This document shows, in pieces, positions 9,061 to 19,236 of a stretch of 64,000 bases of DNA. Location of the stretch: contig NZ_SPQT01000037.1 in assembly GCF_004571025.1 (NCBI RefSeq), positions 22,018-86,017 on the forward strand, written 5' to 3'. The notes under the pieces are model-generated. The model worked only from the letters and a program-made list of their open reading frames with translations. It had not been told where the DNA came from and did not search any database. The stretch's first letter is position 1. Every line of letters begins with the position of its first letter. Source of the DNA: Bradyrhizobium niftali. GTDB lineage: Bacteria; Pseudomonadota; Alphaproteobacteria; Rhizobiales; Xanthobacteraceae. The position numbers and the translations under genes were made by a program.

Positions 9061-9065
9061 TTATC

Positions 9066-9860
9066 CTATGCTGGCAAACGCAATGACCAGCCCATGCGCC
9101 TCCCCTGCCGATGCTTGGCTTGTGGTATCGACGGGCTGCCTGGGGTGATTACGCCTGCATTCGCTCGGGGAGCGTCAAGATGATCGTGCATCCCGCGGAA
9201 GGTGGTACAGGCAATCGAGACGCGCAGCGGGTTCGCTGAGCTAATCAGCGCGTTATTGTCGAGGACGATCTTGAAGCAGCCTTCCTCAAAAGCCGCTTTC
9301 ATTTCGTCATAGGTGACGTTGTAGTCGTCCGGCAAGGCACCTTGAGCCTTGGCTTCTTGGACGCTCGCGTTGTATGTCAGTTCGTTCTGGAGGCGCGCGG
9401 CAATGTTCATCCTGCCGACGTCGCTTGCGATATCGCGGATGTTCTTACGCACATCTGGATTTCGTAAGGCCGTGAGCCCAATGAGCGTGAGGAGGTGCGC
9501 GCGATCGTCTTCGTTCTCTAGGTTGCGCACCTCATTGATACCGGCTTAGGCATCGGCCAACTTGGTCTCGAACTCCGACATGGCTGCTTCGAGCGCATCC
9601 GGATCCATGCCGTCGAGCTGGATGCGATTGAAGTAGTTCTGGCATGCCACATCCTGGGTGTTGTTCTTGTAGCGCTGCGCCTTCTTGCGGTCGAAGACCG
9701 ATACGTGGTGAGCCTTCCCATGCTTATTGGCGAACTGGCGCAGGTAGCACTGTGGCACGTAGTGCTGCTTTATTGGCCGATTTCGCGTTTTTCCTATGCA
9801 GGCGTTCCCCCGCCAGTGGCCATATTGTTTCCCAGACTTGGCTTGTTTGTGCAAACGCAA
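9066..9860 (-). pseudogene. DUF4238 family protein interrupted by an in-frame stop
   Basis: The N-terminal half contains RNRPIKQHYVPQCYLRQFAN, the hallmark KQHYVPQxYLRxF opening of DUF4238 proteins (function unknown; sometimes seen near mobile elements). The frame is broken by a TAA at 9546-9548, directly after KLADA, and continues in the same frame with INEVRNLENEDDRAHLLTLI and a long helical region to 9066. The two halves are therefore one gene split by a nonsense codon. The last 40 residues after about RVSIACT are not family-like, so there is probably a second lesion near 9180. The natural start is likely near the GKTRNRPIKQ segment, not the first ATG. Confidence 0.7.
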
Positions 9861-10272
9861 CCCGCGACATCTAAATACTCGGACGACGAGCCAAGGTGAT
9901 AAACCTACCGGCGCTGTTGAATGTTCGCTAGTGCCGCTTATGCGATGTCGCAGTTAGGCGAGCAGGATATGAACCTAATTTGACGTCGACAGTTTAGCCC
10001 AACCAGATGTGGGAGTATCAGATCAAGTCACGAATCTAGAATCTGTTCGTTTGGCATGCACGACAATAAACCGGCCCTCAACCCACGCCGCGGATGGCAG
10101 CCAGGACTGCTCCGCAAGATTGTGCTCGCGACAGCTAGCAAGATGTTGAGTCATGGGATTTCGGCTCCGCCACCTGACTTTTTCGACGCCGTTGCCGGCC
10201 GGAGCGAAGAGATCATTCTTGAAGCCATTGCGGGAGCAACTGCCGCGAGCCACGACGATACTGATACTTTGA
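9861..10272. other. region without a firmly supported gene
   Basis: A plus-strand ORF from 10056 (MHDNKPALNPRRGWQPGLL, 82 residues, running to 10304) could be the N-terminal part of the following broken gene, since its frame ends where the next begins. It has no recognised domain. Nothing else is visible. Confidence 0.25.
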
Positions 10273-10788
10273 TCGCGAATATTCGGGTCGCGACGGCTTC
10301 TTAAGCGATTCGGTTACGACCTCTTCCTCGCAACCGAGCAGGCATATGATCCGCTCCTTGCAAAACTTGCCGCATATCTCGCGTTGGAAGGATCCGATGG
10401 GTACAACGAAATCAGCTATCAGTGTGCTTGGGGGGGGGCGCAAGCTAGCCCGGATTGGGGGACGTTGTGGGGCGTCAAACAGAAGATCCGGGATTTCACA
10501 CCGGGTATATTGCTGAAAGCCTGTATGAAGGGTGATTTCCGACGGCTGGCGGTTGAGTGCCATGCTCCCAACCGCGCGCTCCCCGAGGACCTTCACACCC
10601 GAGTTCGAGCCCGAACAATGGTTGTCTCTGGTATTCCTGTCCTCGCCTTTTCGCCGACCGATGTTGAGATAGACGCGTCCGCCTGTGTTGAGGAGATCGG
10701 TTATGCAGCGTCGGTTCTCGCACGGGAACTGCTCGCGATGCACGGAATTGAACCGCCACTGCGGCGAGATTTTCGTCCGCGCAGCTAG
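10273..10788 (+). pseudogene. hypothetical protein lacking its start
   Basis: The frame from 10273 reads RRLLKRFGYDLFLATEQAYD and on through the ATG at 10384 to 10788, with no start codon before 10384 and a TGA at 10270. The protein therefore extends upstream of its first ATG and has lost its beginning, perhaps by a frameshift from the ORF that starts at 10056. The C-terminal part (LAVECHAPNRALPEDLHTRV, then GIPVLAFSPTDVEIDASACV) faintly resembles the end of small nuclease-like DUF559 proteins, in which a recovered 'vLrF' strand is followed by a helix. I would not name it on that. Confidence 0.4.
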
Positions 10789-10810
10789 CGATCGTCTTAG
10801 ACGGCTATCC

Positions 10811-11239
10811 TCACGTCTGCTCGCTCTGAATATCCTCCGGAATCTCCTGCCGCAGCTTCGGCCCTTGACTGAGCCGTCGCCCGAGGGCCGCAACAAAATT
10901 GTCGTACCGAACTCCAGCCTGCGCCCGCGCCGCCTTCGCGGCCGGCTCGGGGAGTGGCGGTGACGTCGTGAGCCAAAAGCGAACGAACAGCGCCAAGGTT
11001 TCGACCGAGATCCCCGTGTCGCGCTCGAGCCGCGCGATGCGGCGATCAATTTGGTCGAGTCGCTTGGCGATGGCAGCCTCCCTCCGCTCGTCGGCATCCG
11101 GCGACAGGAAGGACGCGATCGCGGCTTCGGCGATGAGAGACATCGGCTGCTCGCGCCGGGTGGCATAGGCTGACAGCGTCTTCATGACGTCTGGGTCGAG
11201 GTAGACCGACATCTGAGCTTTCTTCTTCGGCGCGGTCAT
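10811..11239 (-). CDS. ribbon-helix-helix protein next to traG (decayed-module copy)
   Basis: A 142-residue protein with an N-terminal CopG-like ribbon-helix-helix segment (MSVYLDPDVMKTLSAYATRR then SLIAEAAIASFL) and a C-terminal helical part (IARLERDTGISVETLALFVR and the end RQEIPEDIQSEQT). It is a paralogue of 53680..54105 (shared AAVASFLSPD-type, TAETLALFxRFWLT and PEDI blocks). Such genes typically follow traG in rhizobial transfer regions and may regulate transfer or assist relaxosome assembly. It starts 7 bp after the broken traG and its own frame is open. Confidence 0.8.
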   Translation of the reverse strand: MTAPKKKAQMSVYLDPDVMKTLSAYATRREQPMSLIAEAAIASFLSPDADERREAAIAKRLDQIDRRIARLERDTGISVETLALFVRFWLTTSPPLPEPAAKAARAQAGVRYDNFVAALGRRLSQGPKLRQEIPEDIQSEQT

Positions 11240-11245
11240 GCTGCC

Positions 11246-13227
11246 TCACAATCCGAGATCGTCGCCGGGATCGAGTGATGCCTGGCGCGCGACGCCCTGC
11301 ATCACATCGTTCAGGCGCCTGATCCGTGGGGCATCTTCGTCGAACTCGTCGGCAAGATCGGCCGCGAACTCGTTGTCGAGCGGTTCCGTCTTCTCCACAG
11401 TGTCGTGACCCAGTTCATGCTGCCGCCGACGATCGGCGATCTTCGGATCCTCTACGTCGGTCTCGTCGCTGGCCGAGGCCGGAGGGGGCATGGGGCGCGG
11501 CGGGAGTGGCCGTAAACTCCAATCGTCCGGCCGTGTGTCGTTGGGCTTGGTCAGCATCGGCGGCGCCAAAATGCGTTCCTGGAAACGAGTGTCCTCGTAG
11601 TAACGCGCCTTCCTCGCGCGGATCGGATGCAGGCCGGACATCATGACAATCTCATCCGAGGGCGGAAGCTGCATCATCTCGCCGGGCGTCAACAGCGGCC
11701 GGGCGGTCTCCGACCGCGACACCATGAGATGTCCGAGCCAAGGTGCCAGCCGGCTGCCGGCATAGTTCTTCATCGCCTTCATCTCAGTTGCCATCCCCAA
11801 CGCGTCAGACACCCGCTTCGCCGTCCGTTCGTCATTGGTCGCGAAGCTGACCCGGACGTGACAGTTGTCGAGGATCGAATTGTTCGGCCCATAGGCCTTC
11901 TCGATCTGGTTCAGCGACTGGGCGATCAGGAAGCTCTTGATGCCGTAACCTGCCATGAAGGCGAGCGCCGACTCGAAGAAGTCGAGCCGGCCGAGCGCGG
12001 GGAATTCGTCGAGCATCAGGAGGAGCCGGCGCCGACCTGCCTTGGCCTGGAGATCCTCGGTCAGGCGGCGGCCGATCTGATTGAGGATCAAGCGGATCAG
12101 CGGCTTGGCGCGGTTGATGTCCGATGGCGGCACGACGAGGTAAAGGGTCGTCGCTCGCTCTGCGCCAACGATGTCGGCGATCCGCCAGTCGCAGCGCCGC
12201 GTCACCTCCGCCACCACGGGATCCCGGTAGAGACCCAGGAACGACATCGCCGTGCTCAGGACGCCGGAGCGTTCATTGCCGGATTTGTTCAATAATTCTC
12301 GCGCCGCGGAGGCGACGACAGGGTGCACGCCCGCCTCACCGAGATGCGCCGTCCGCATCATCGCAGCGAGAGTCGATTCGATCGGCCGCTTGGGATCGGA
12401 CAGGAAGGCCGCAACGCCCGCGAGCGTCTTGTCCTCCTCGGCATAGAGGACGTGGAGAATTGCGCCGACCAGGAGCGCGTGACTGGTCTTCTCCCAATGG
12501 TTACGCTTCTCGAGGCTGCCCTCGGGGTCGACAAGGATGTCGGCGATATTCTGGACATCTCGCACCTCCCACTCGCCGTGCCGAACCTCCAGCAACGGGT
12601 TGTAGGCTGACGACTTTGCATTGGTCGGATCGAACAGAAGAACCCGGCCATGCCCCGCACGAAAACCGGCGGTAAGCTGCCAGTTCTCGCCCTTGATGTC
12701 GTGGACGATCGCCGATCCCGGCCAGGTCAGCAGCGACGGGATGACGAGGCCGACGCCCTTGCCCGATCTCGTGGGAGCGAAGCACAGGACGTGCTCCGGT
12801 CCATCATGGCGGAGATAAGCGCGTTCGAACCGGCCGAGCACCACGCCATCAGGCCCGAGCAGGCCGGCCAGCGCGATCTCCTTCGCGTCTGCCCACCACG
12901 CGGAGCCATAGGTCTCGGCATTCTTGGCCTCGCGGGCGCGCCAGACCGACATCCCGATCGCGACGGCGGCGGCGATGATGCCGCCGGATGCTGCGATATA
13001 GGCGCCCTCGATGAATACGTGCGGCGCATAGGCATCGTAGGCATACCACCACCAGAAGAAGGCGGGCGGAAGGTAGATCGGAAAACGAGTAGTTCGAACC
13101 AGGGTTGCCCGAGTTGAGATTGGAAGCCGAGTTGCCACGCCGTCCATTCCGTTGCGGTCCAGATCGTCAGCAAGACGACCGCAAAAACAGTGAAGATCTG
13201 CCCCCAGAGTATCTTAGTTGCGGACAT
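11246..13227 (-). pseudogene. traG: traG/virD4 coupling protein, frameshifted
   Basis: TraG/VirD4 family ATPase that links the relaxosome to the secretion channel. The start MSATKILWGQ at 13227 aligns with MSGTKILWGQ of the intact copy (54112..56097), and the frame runs to FELLVF. One base is then missing near 13070-13090 relative to the intact copy (36 versus 37 bases between GGCGG and TTCGAACC), and the rest (IYLPPAFFWWWYAYDAYAP through Walker A PTRSGKGVGL to the end) lies in another frame to 11246. The motor domain is whole but the membrane anchor is cut off, so the gene is probably dead. The partner relaxase beside it is also frameshifted. Confidence 0.85.
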
Positions 13228-13267
13228 TGCGACCGCCTTTCCTAGATGAGGTGATGGGAGGGATGGC

Positions 13268-15000
13268 TCACAGGCCGAGCCCCCGGCTGCGCCCAAAACC
13301 CCAACCGACGCCGCCGTCGTCGCGGGCAACGCCGGAGACATGCCGGCCGAGCTGCTTCTCAAGTGAGGGTGTCCAGGGCACGAGCTGGAATCCGAGGCCG
13401 TCGTCGATCATGGCGAAGCGACCGGAGGCGAGCGCGAAGCGCTTTCGGTAGGTCCCAGCGACATAATCGCCGGTGACCGACGGATTGAATGGTTGGCCCG
13501 TCTCGGCCGCGACCTGCTGACCAAGAGCCTCCAGCTCCCGGCGGCGCAGCGTGTCCACGAGGTTCTTCGAAAACACCAGCCCGCGCGCCTGGCGCTCGGC
13601 GAGACCCTGCCCGATCAGCTGCTCGGCCCGCTGTTCCAAGGCTTGCCGGACCTCGGCGCCGAAACCGGCCTGGCCAAGCGCCACCGGATCGCGCGCGACC
13701 GCCTGCCGGTCGAGCCATGTCGCACCACTCGCCGTCACCTGCGCTTCGATCGACAGATCGGAGCGAACGGCCAGCGCCACGCGACGCTGTCCTCGCGCGT
13801 CGTCGAATTTGCGGAGTTCGACGATCGAGCCTGGTGCACTGTCGCCGGCGGCGTCTAGATCGGGGAGTGGTGGCTGCGGCCATCGACGCCGTCAACGACG
13901 GCATAGGCGGTTCCCTTCAGTTCGTCATCGAGACCGCGATCGACGAGGCGTCCGATGACGGGGACGTCGAGGCTTTCGCCTGCCAGCACGTAGCTCGCGG
14001 TCCCGCGGTCGATGCCGCGTTCGGTCAGGCTGCGGTGGATACGCTTGATAATGTCACCGCGATCGCCGAGCTCGCGCAAGGTCGTCTCTGCGGCCTCGTC
14101 CATGACCCATTGGCCTGGCCCGACCTGATGCGCCAGGCCAAGGCTCTCCAGGCGCCGCAGCCGGCCGACCTTCAACGCATGAAACTGATCGGGCTGCTGC
14201 ACCGGGTCGGGCGCCAGGTCGATGATGCCATTGCGACCTGCGTCGCGAACAAGCTGGCGATCGAGCTGTGTCCAGCGTTCGGCTTCGACCTGGTGCTCGA
14301 GCGAGCGGCGAATGTCGAGATCGGAACGCAGTCCGAGCTCCTGTGTGACCAGATCCTGCGCGCGGGCGCGCATCCCCTCCTTGATGTAGGCGCGAGAAAT
14401 GACGAGGTCCTGGCCGTCGTCGGCGATGCCGCGCACGAGGATGTGGACGTGCGGATGCTGGGTATTCCAATGATCGACGGCAACCCAGTCGAGCTTCGTG
14501 CCGAGGTCTCCTTCCATTTGGCCGACCAGCTCACGGGTGAAACCCTTGAGGTCAGCCATATCGGCTGCATCCTCCGGCGAGACGATGAAGCGGAAGTGGT
14601 GCCGATCATCTCGGCAGCGCTCGGCGAAGGCCCTCGGATCGGCATCCTCTGTCTCGGGGCCAAACAGGTGCGCTCTCTCCCCGTTCCGGGTGACACCCTC
14701 GCGCCTGAGATAGCCGAGATGCGCAGCGAGCGGAGCCGAGCGCACCGTATGACGGACGACGCGGGTCTTGATTGTCACCAGGCGCGAGCGGCCGGTGAGC
14801 AGACGGTTCGCCCGTTCACTGGCGACCCGGCCGCGGCCAAAGCGCGATTGACTATGGCCGGTGAGGCGGCCGGCCCGCGACACGCCGCCGCCGGCGCGCT
14901 GCGCGGCCGCGAGCGCCTGAGCGATGAACGGCTTAGCCCGCTGGCTCCTTGAAGAGCGGATGCGGCCAGGACGGGGCTGAAATTCCTTCTCCTCAGCCAT
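13268..15000 (-). pseudogene. rlxS: MOBP-type relaxase (DUF3363 type), frameshifted
   Basis: VirD2-like relaxase paralogous to 56138..57901. The N-terminal frame from 15000 holds the relaxase core (HHFRFIVSPEDAADMADL and VAVDHWNTQHPHVHILVRG with the His-x-His metal motif) and ends at a TAG at 13855 after DGRSHHSPI. Shifting by one base restores the family sequence (SIVELRKFDD, then ALAVRSDLSIEAQVTASGAT) to 13268. The C-terminal DUF3363 region is thus separated from the nuclease part. Together with the damaged traG this shows a second, non-functional transfer module. The truncated nuclease alone might still be made. Confidence 0.85.
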
Positions 15001-15539
15001 GACCTATGCCGGCAATGTGCGAAATTGCGAATCCGTGTAATGAGTTGATGGTGAGGCACACATTGCGTGCCCAAGGCGCACATTGCCGGATCAGCAAAAA
15101 ACGAAAGCAATAACAACCGACCGCCCGGGCGCAACACCCGATTATTGCGACTGATTGAACAGCAGCTTCCTAAGCTTGCTTTATAACGGATTCCGACCGG
15201 GCCGCTGATTAAGAGTCAGCCGCGGGTTGAGAACAATCAATGACTTACTGGTCGCACCACCGGGCTTATCCGACCCAAAGTGGGCATTCGTTGCACGATC
15301 ATAGTGATTGCACTGCCTGATATCCGAACACGCGCTACTCGGACTTCACGGGGCCAACTGCGACTGCAAGACCATCGATCATTGATGACGCTTGTCGTCG
15401 TCTCCGCCTCAATGATTGCGGGCCTGCCAGCACGCGCACGGAACGTAATTTCTCCAGCGAGTGGATCGGCAGCTCGCGCCAACCGAAGAAGGCGTACCGG
15501 CTGCTCGTGGGCGGTGCGATCAGCTCAGCTGCGGGCGTC
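15001..15539. other. region upstream of the broken relaxase
   Basis: By analogy with the intact module this stretch could hold the old oriT, but I see no hairpin like that at 58187..58211. ORFs here are not protein-like. Confidence 0.3.
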
Positions 15540-15990
15540 GGCGTGCCAGCCCCCGCAATTCGATAAACTGATCAACAGCGGCGAGCCGCGCATTGACGAA
15601 CACAACCTCCTGGTCGCGCGACGAACGCGCGCGCGGGAGCAAGGCGCGATGCTCTGCCAAAGGCCCAACGCGGCGATCGGAAATCGCATCGGGATGCCCA
15701 TCGGGCGACGATCATGGCTGTGCTCGAGGCCTCGCCCGACATCACCATCGATGAACTGCGGCACAGCTTGAGCAAAAAAAGGCCTATGCTTTGGCTATGG
15801 CACGATCCGCCGCTTCTTCGAGCGTCACAAAATCGCGCGCAAAAAGAGACTCCCATGCCGCAGAGCAAGACCGTCCGAACGTTTCGAAGGCCGGGAGGCT
15901 TGCGCGAGAGTCAAATCAAAGGGAACGTTGGGCAAACGCTTGTTCGCGGCTGCCTGCCCCTCCTCCAAGTTTAGACTAGCGCAATCCACC
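15540..15990 (+). mobile_element. IS630-family transposase remnant
   Basis: Fragments in shifting frames read AVLEASPDITIDELRHSL (from about 15717), then YGTIRRFFERHKIARKK (from about 15800), then DSHAAEQDRPNVSKAGRLARE (from about 15848). This order is the N-terminal helix-turn-helix and linker of IS630/Tc1-like transposases, where 'SYGTIWRFFARHGISFKK.LHAAEQDRPDVA' is typical. At least two frameshifts separate them, and the catalytic domain is absent. Confidence 0.65.
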
Positions 15991-16149
15991 GCAAGCGAGG
16001 CTCTCGTGGTCCAACCGGAACTACCCACGCTGACATCGTTCTCTCGCGGTCGAGGCGCATTGGGTCACACGTTGTGATTGCTCCCGAGAACGTCGTCGTT
16101 CAAGGTTCATCCAGATTAGCACCTTGCCTCGGGTGGAGCGTTCCTTCGA

Positions 16150-16484
16150 TCAAGGTTTTTAACATTGCGGCCGGGCCTGTTAAATGCCGCGCCTTGACGA
16201 GCAAGGCCTAGATGATGCGCGCAAATCTTGTTGGCGAGTGCCACGGATGCGACCATGATCGGTCGTCTTTGCAGTCCGAATCCAGAGCGGGGCATTCAAG
16301 CCTCGTCAAGCAACTTGATGATCAAGGTCGCACTAACTATCAGCAACGTCCGAAGTCGTCGATTCCCGTGTTTTGATATCGCCCCAAGCCGCTGCGTTTG
16401 CATACTGACAACGAAAACCTCGTCCCGCGTAGTGGGCCGATTGTCAGTTCGGCAACAAAATGTCACTAAGTGGACGATACGCAC
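16150..16484 (-). mobile_element. IS110-family transposase C-terminal remnant
   Basis: The minus strand encodes LGAISKHGNRRLRTLLIVSA at about 16300-16400, the conserved GxISKxGNRxLRxLL block of the IS116/IS110/IS902 C-terminal domain. Further 3' it encodes MVASVALANKICAHHLGLARQG at about 16190-16255, which resembles the family's terminal VVALANKxARIIWALL motif. The two pieces are in different frames. The remnant lies just upstream of the RiPP promoter. Confidence 0.65.
16442..16457 (+). promoter_or_regulatory. NifA-type upstream activator site (TGT-N10-ACA)
   Basis: TGTCAGTTCGGCAACA is an exact TGT-N10-ACA match, including the favoured T at the fifth spacer position. It lies 78 bp upstream of the -24 element at 16520, a usual distance for a NifA enhancer site. 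Binding by NifA is inferred. Confidence 0.55.
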
Positions 16485-16518
16485 GGTCAGAAAAAGCGAA
16501 AATCAGCAATCTTCAATT

Positions 16519-16534
16519 CGGCACGCCGCTTGCC
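16519..16534 (+). promoter_or_regulatory. sigma-54 (-24/-12) promoter of the RiPP operon
   Basis: CGGCACGCCGCTTGCC fits GGCAC-N5-TTGC with the invariant GG and GC exactly 10 bp apart (16520-16521 and 16532-16533). Transcription would begin near 16545, about 70 bp before the precursor start. Confidence 0.6.
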
Positions 16535-16616
16535 TTCTTCACAGCGTCGGCACCGATCGCTTGTGAGCCCGTGATGGATGATTTGGCGACTTTGAGCAAA
16601 GGCAGGGAGACTGGCT

Positions 16617-16982
16617 GTGTCGCGAACTGACGTAGAGCGATTCGTCAACGATCTCGGGAACGAGGATGGTCTGCTTGAACGCATAAAACCAACTGCTACC
16701 GGCCTTGCATCGATTGTCGCGATCGGAAAGAGCCTCGGCTACAGCTTCACACTTGATGAAGCTAAAAGTTGCATTCGAGCCCGACAGAAGTTGACGACTA
16801 AACGGCTCGCCGGTGGGACTTTCTATTCGAGTGATACGATCTCGACCAGCGCTGTGCAGGCCCTTGCGGAGGTGGCCACGAGCGGCGCGGAAGCCGCGGA
16901 AGCGGCCTCTGACCACGCCACCGCAGTTGAGCCCGTTGCAGTTGTTGTGGTTGTTATTGTTGCGGTCGCGGCCGAGGTCTGA
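16617..16982 (+). CDS. Nif11-like RiPP precursor peptide with a valine-rich tail
   Basis: A 121-residue precursor starting at GTG, with AGGGAG about 7 nt upstream. Residues 1-52 fit a Nif11-type leader (SRTDVERFVNDLGNEDGLL, then ASIVAIGKSLGYSFTLDEAK). A Gly-Gly at 66-67 (LAGG) is the likely cleavage site, giving a core of about 54 residues. The core opens TFYSSDTISTS, passes through an Ala/Glu-rich part, and ends in AVEPVAVVVVVIVAVAAEV, an almost pure Val/Ala/Ile run. Two radical-SAM maturases follow at once. A core of small hydrophobic residues beside an epimerase and a C-methyltransferase recalls polytheonamide-type peptides, but that is analogy. No transporter or peptidase gene is visible nearby. 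Confidence 0.75.
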   Translation: MSRTDVERFVNDLGNEDGLLERIKPTATGLASIVAIGKSLGYSFTLDEAKSCIRARQKLTTKRLAGGTFYSSDTISTSAVQALAEVATSGAEAAEAASDHATAVEPVAVVVVVIVAVAAEV

Positions 16983-17028
16983 CCTGCCTTTCGCTCTGAC
17001 CGCATCGGCTGGTTGACGGAGGCGATGA

Positions 17029-18561
17029 ATGACACTCGCTGCCGCCGAGCACTACCGACAGATTTTTGACCGGCGCTCCCCGGAGCAACTGCGCACCCTG
17101 TCGCACCTCAAACGCTTCATGGAGCGGTTAGTCGGTGACGCGGAGTTCCGCAGCGCACTTGCTGAGGCAATCGCCACCCCTCGAGCGGTAACAGAGCGGT
17201 ACGGCATCAAAGTGGATCCAATGGAGGTGCTACCGCTCTGGCGCGGTGGCTACCAACAATACCGCTTCAAGCCGGAGTCTGCGCCGTGGCCGCTGGCTGT
17301 GATGTGGGATGAGTATCTCCGCGAGATGATGCGTCATCGAGACCTCTTGCGCGATGAAGGCGAGATGTCAACGATCAATCCTCGCTTTCATGCTTGGCGC
17401 GAGCGGCAAATCCGGCGCTGCAATGACCAATTGGGCGTGTCGGCGGCAGCGCTCACGCACCCCATAATCGCTTTCGAGCTAAGCGAAGGCTGCACCGTCG
17501 GCTGTTGGTTCTGCGGCCTCTCGGCCGATCGCTTCAAAGGCTATTACGACTATAGCAAAGAGCATGCAGCGCTTTGGCGGGGCGTGGTTGGTGTCGCGAG
17601 CGAAATGTTTGGTTCGGCAGTCCGCACGGGTTTCTGCTACTGGGCCACAGATCCTATGGATAACCCACACTACGACCGCTTTCTGTTCGACTACTATCAG
17701 ATTACGGGCGCGTTACCGCAAACAACAACGGCAGCCCCGCTCAAGGATCGGGCACTCACCAGGCGCGTGCTCGGGCTCTTCAATCTATATCGCACGACGA
17801 CGAATCGTTTCTCCGTGCTGAGCACGGCACATCTCAATCAGATTCACACGGCGTTTTCGCCTGAGGAGTTGCTAGGAGTCGAACTCATCCTGCAGGGCAA
17901 CGAGGCGCTGACGGCAAAGGCCATGGCCGGGCGCGCACGCGAGCGGAAGGAGAAGCTCAAGGGCGCTAACAAGGACGGTGCAATCGCCTTTCTGGAACGC
18001 AATCACACGACAATCGCCTGTGTTTCCGGCTTCCTCGTAAATATGCGGCAGGGGCGTTTACAACTGGTGACGCCGGTGCCGGGTAGCGAGCGATGGCCTC
18101 TCGGGTACCGCATCCTGGGCGAACGCTTCTTCAGCACGCCTGACGGATTCCGGGGCGGGCTGCAGAGCATGGTCGAACGGCATATGCTCGAGGGCCCAGC
18201 CCATGATCTGCCAATCCGCTTCCGCAGGGACCTGCAATACAAGGCAGGGAGCCGGTACTTTCATCTTCGCTCACGCAACATGGAACACCGCGTGCTCGAC
18301 GACATCGCCCCGATTTCCGTTGGCCGTTTGATCGCGGACGGCAACTGCACAATGTCGGAGCTGGTTATTCAGGTCGCAGCTGACGGAAAAACCCTCCTTG
18401 GGGTCGCCGACTTGCTCGATCAGTTGTACATGGCCGGCCTGATCGAAGAAGACCTCGACGATCGCTTCATCTGGCAGACCGGTGACTGGACGACGAGTCG
18501 CGTCCAAGGAGTCAAACACGCGGGCTCCCGCACGGGTGCAGATTGTGCCGATTCGCATTGA
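17029..18561 (+). CDS. radical SAM RiPP maturase, amino-acid epimerase-like (PoyD type)
   Basis: A 510-residue radical SAM protein. The iron-sulphur motif CTVGCWFC is CxxxCxxC at C155, C159 and C162, preceded by an amphipathic N-terminal domain (SHLKRFMERLVGDAEFRSAL). Overall length, the early leader-like helix and the GCTVGCWFCGLSA context match the RiPP-maturation epimerases exemplified by PoyD, which convert L- to D-residues in a precursor peptide. GGAGG precedes the ATG, and the gene starts 46 bp after the precursor, so the two are almost surely one transcript. The epimerase assignment comes from family resemblance; other radical-SAM peptide modifications remain possible. Confidence 0.8.
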   Translation: MTLAAAEHYRQIFDRRSPEQLRTLSHLKRFMERLVGDAEFRSALAEAIATPRAVTERYGIKVDPMEVLPLWRGGYQQYRFKPESAPWPLAVMWDEYLREMMRHRDLLRDEGEMSTINPRFHAWRERQIRRCNDQLGVSAAALTHPIIAFELSEGCTVGCWFCGLSADRFKGYYDYSKEHAALWRGVVGVASEMFGSAVRTGFCYWATDPMDNPHYDRFLFDYYQITGALPQTTTAAPLKDRALTRRVLGLFNLYRTTTNRFSVLSTAHLNQIHTAFSPEELLGVELILQGNEALTAKAMAGRARERKEKLKGANKDGAIAFLERNHTTIACVSGFLVNMRQGRLQLVTPVPGSERWPLGYRILGERFFSTPDGFRGGLQSMVERHMLEGPAHDLPIRFRRDLQYKAGSRYFHLRSRNMEHRVLDDIAPISVGRLIADGNCTMSELVIQVAADGKTLLGVADLLDQLYMAGLIEEDLDDRFIWQTGDWTTSRVQGVKHAGSRTGADCADSH

Positions 18562-19236
18562 GGTACTACTTAGCCTCAAGCAACGGCAGCACCCCACCAT
18601 CCAACAGTGCTGAGCGCGATGACAAGCCGCTCCGCATCCACGGTCCGTGGCTTCGTGGCGTGCACAACCGACGTGGCCACAGAAGCCCAGCGGACTTCCG
18701 CGCTTGCGTTGCGTGCATCAGCGGCGCACGACTGGACGCACGCTGTTAAGTCAAGAATGGCTTGCCCCGCCCAGTCGTCAATCAAATGGTTCTGCCAGAC
18801 GACAGTGCCGCTGGTTCCGGAGAGGTCGTGGCGCGCCACTGCAACTTGCACTGGCGGTGACCCCCGGTAGCGAACGACGACGCACCTGAAACTTTGATAG
18901 GTCCATGTGAATGATGACTTCAATCCGTTCACCGATGATGAAAAACAACGCGTCGCACTCGAGCGTGGCGCCGCTCAATATCAAGAGCGGAGCCGCGTGT
19001 AGGCAATTGTTCACCGCTCGGCTCCAGCACTCTCCTTGTTCATGCCGTCCAGTCGCCGGGGGGGGAACGAACGTGAGGCGGAAATCGTGGCTCGAAGCGG
19101 GCTGCGCAGTGGCGGAATCAGCCGACTTTATGTTCACGGCTCCAGTCAGGAATTGCGCAGGAGTTCACTTTGCCGTCCGTCGCATGAGACTATGGCAGGG
19201 CGAACGCACCTGTGCGCACATCATGAATAACGTGGT
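18562..19236. other. 675-bp gap between the two maturase genes
   Basis: No clear plus-strand gene is seen. On the minus strand two overlapping frames (18778..19137 and 18576..18932) contain protein-like segments, LLILSGATLECDALFFIIGE and VVWQNHLIDDWAGQAILDL, that could be one frameshifted gene. I do not recognise it. Just before the next gene, TGGCAGGGCGAACGCA (19193..19208) keeps the GG-N10-GC spacing of a sigma-54 promoter but matches poorly at -12. Confidence 0.3.

Noticed and set aside
10213..11166. 317-codon minus-strand ORF
   Set aside because: Overlaps the RHH gene in another frame and has Arg/Ser-rich nonsense composition.
13489..14952. 487-codon plus-strand ORF
   Set aside because: Antisense to the relaxase, which has clear family motifs; the ORF shows no domain.
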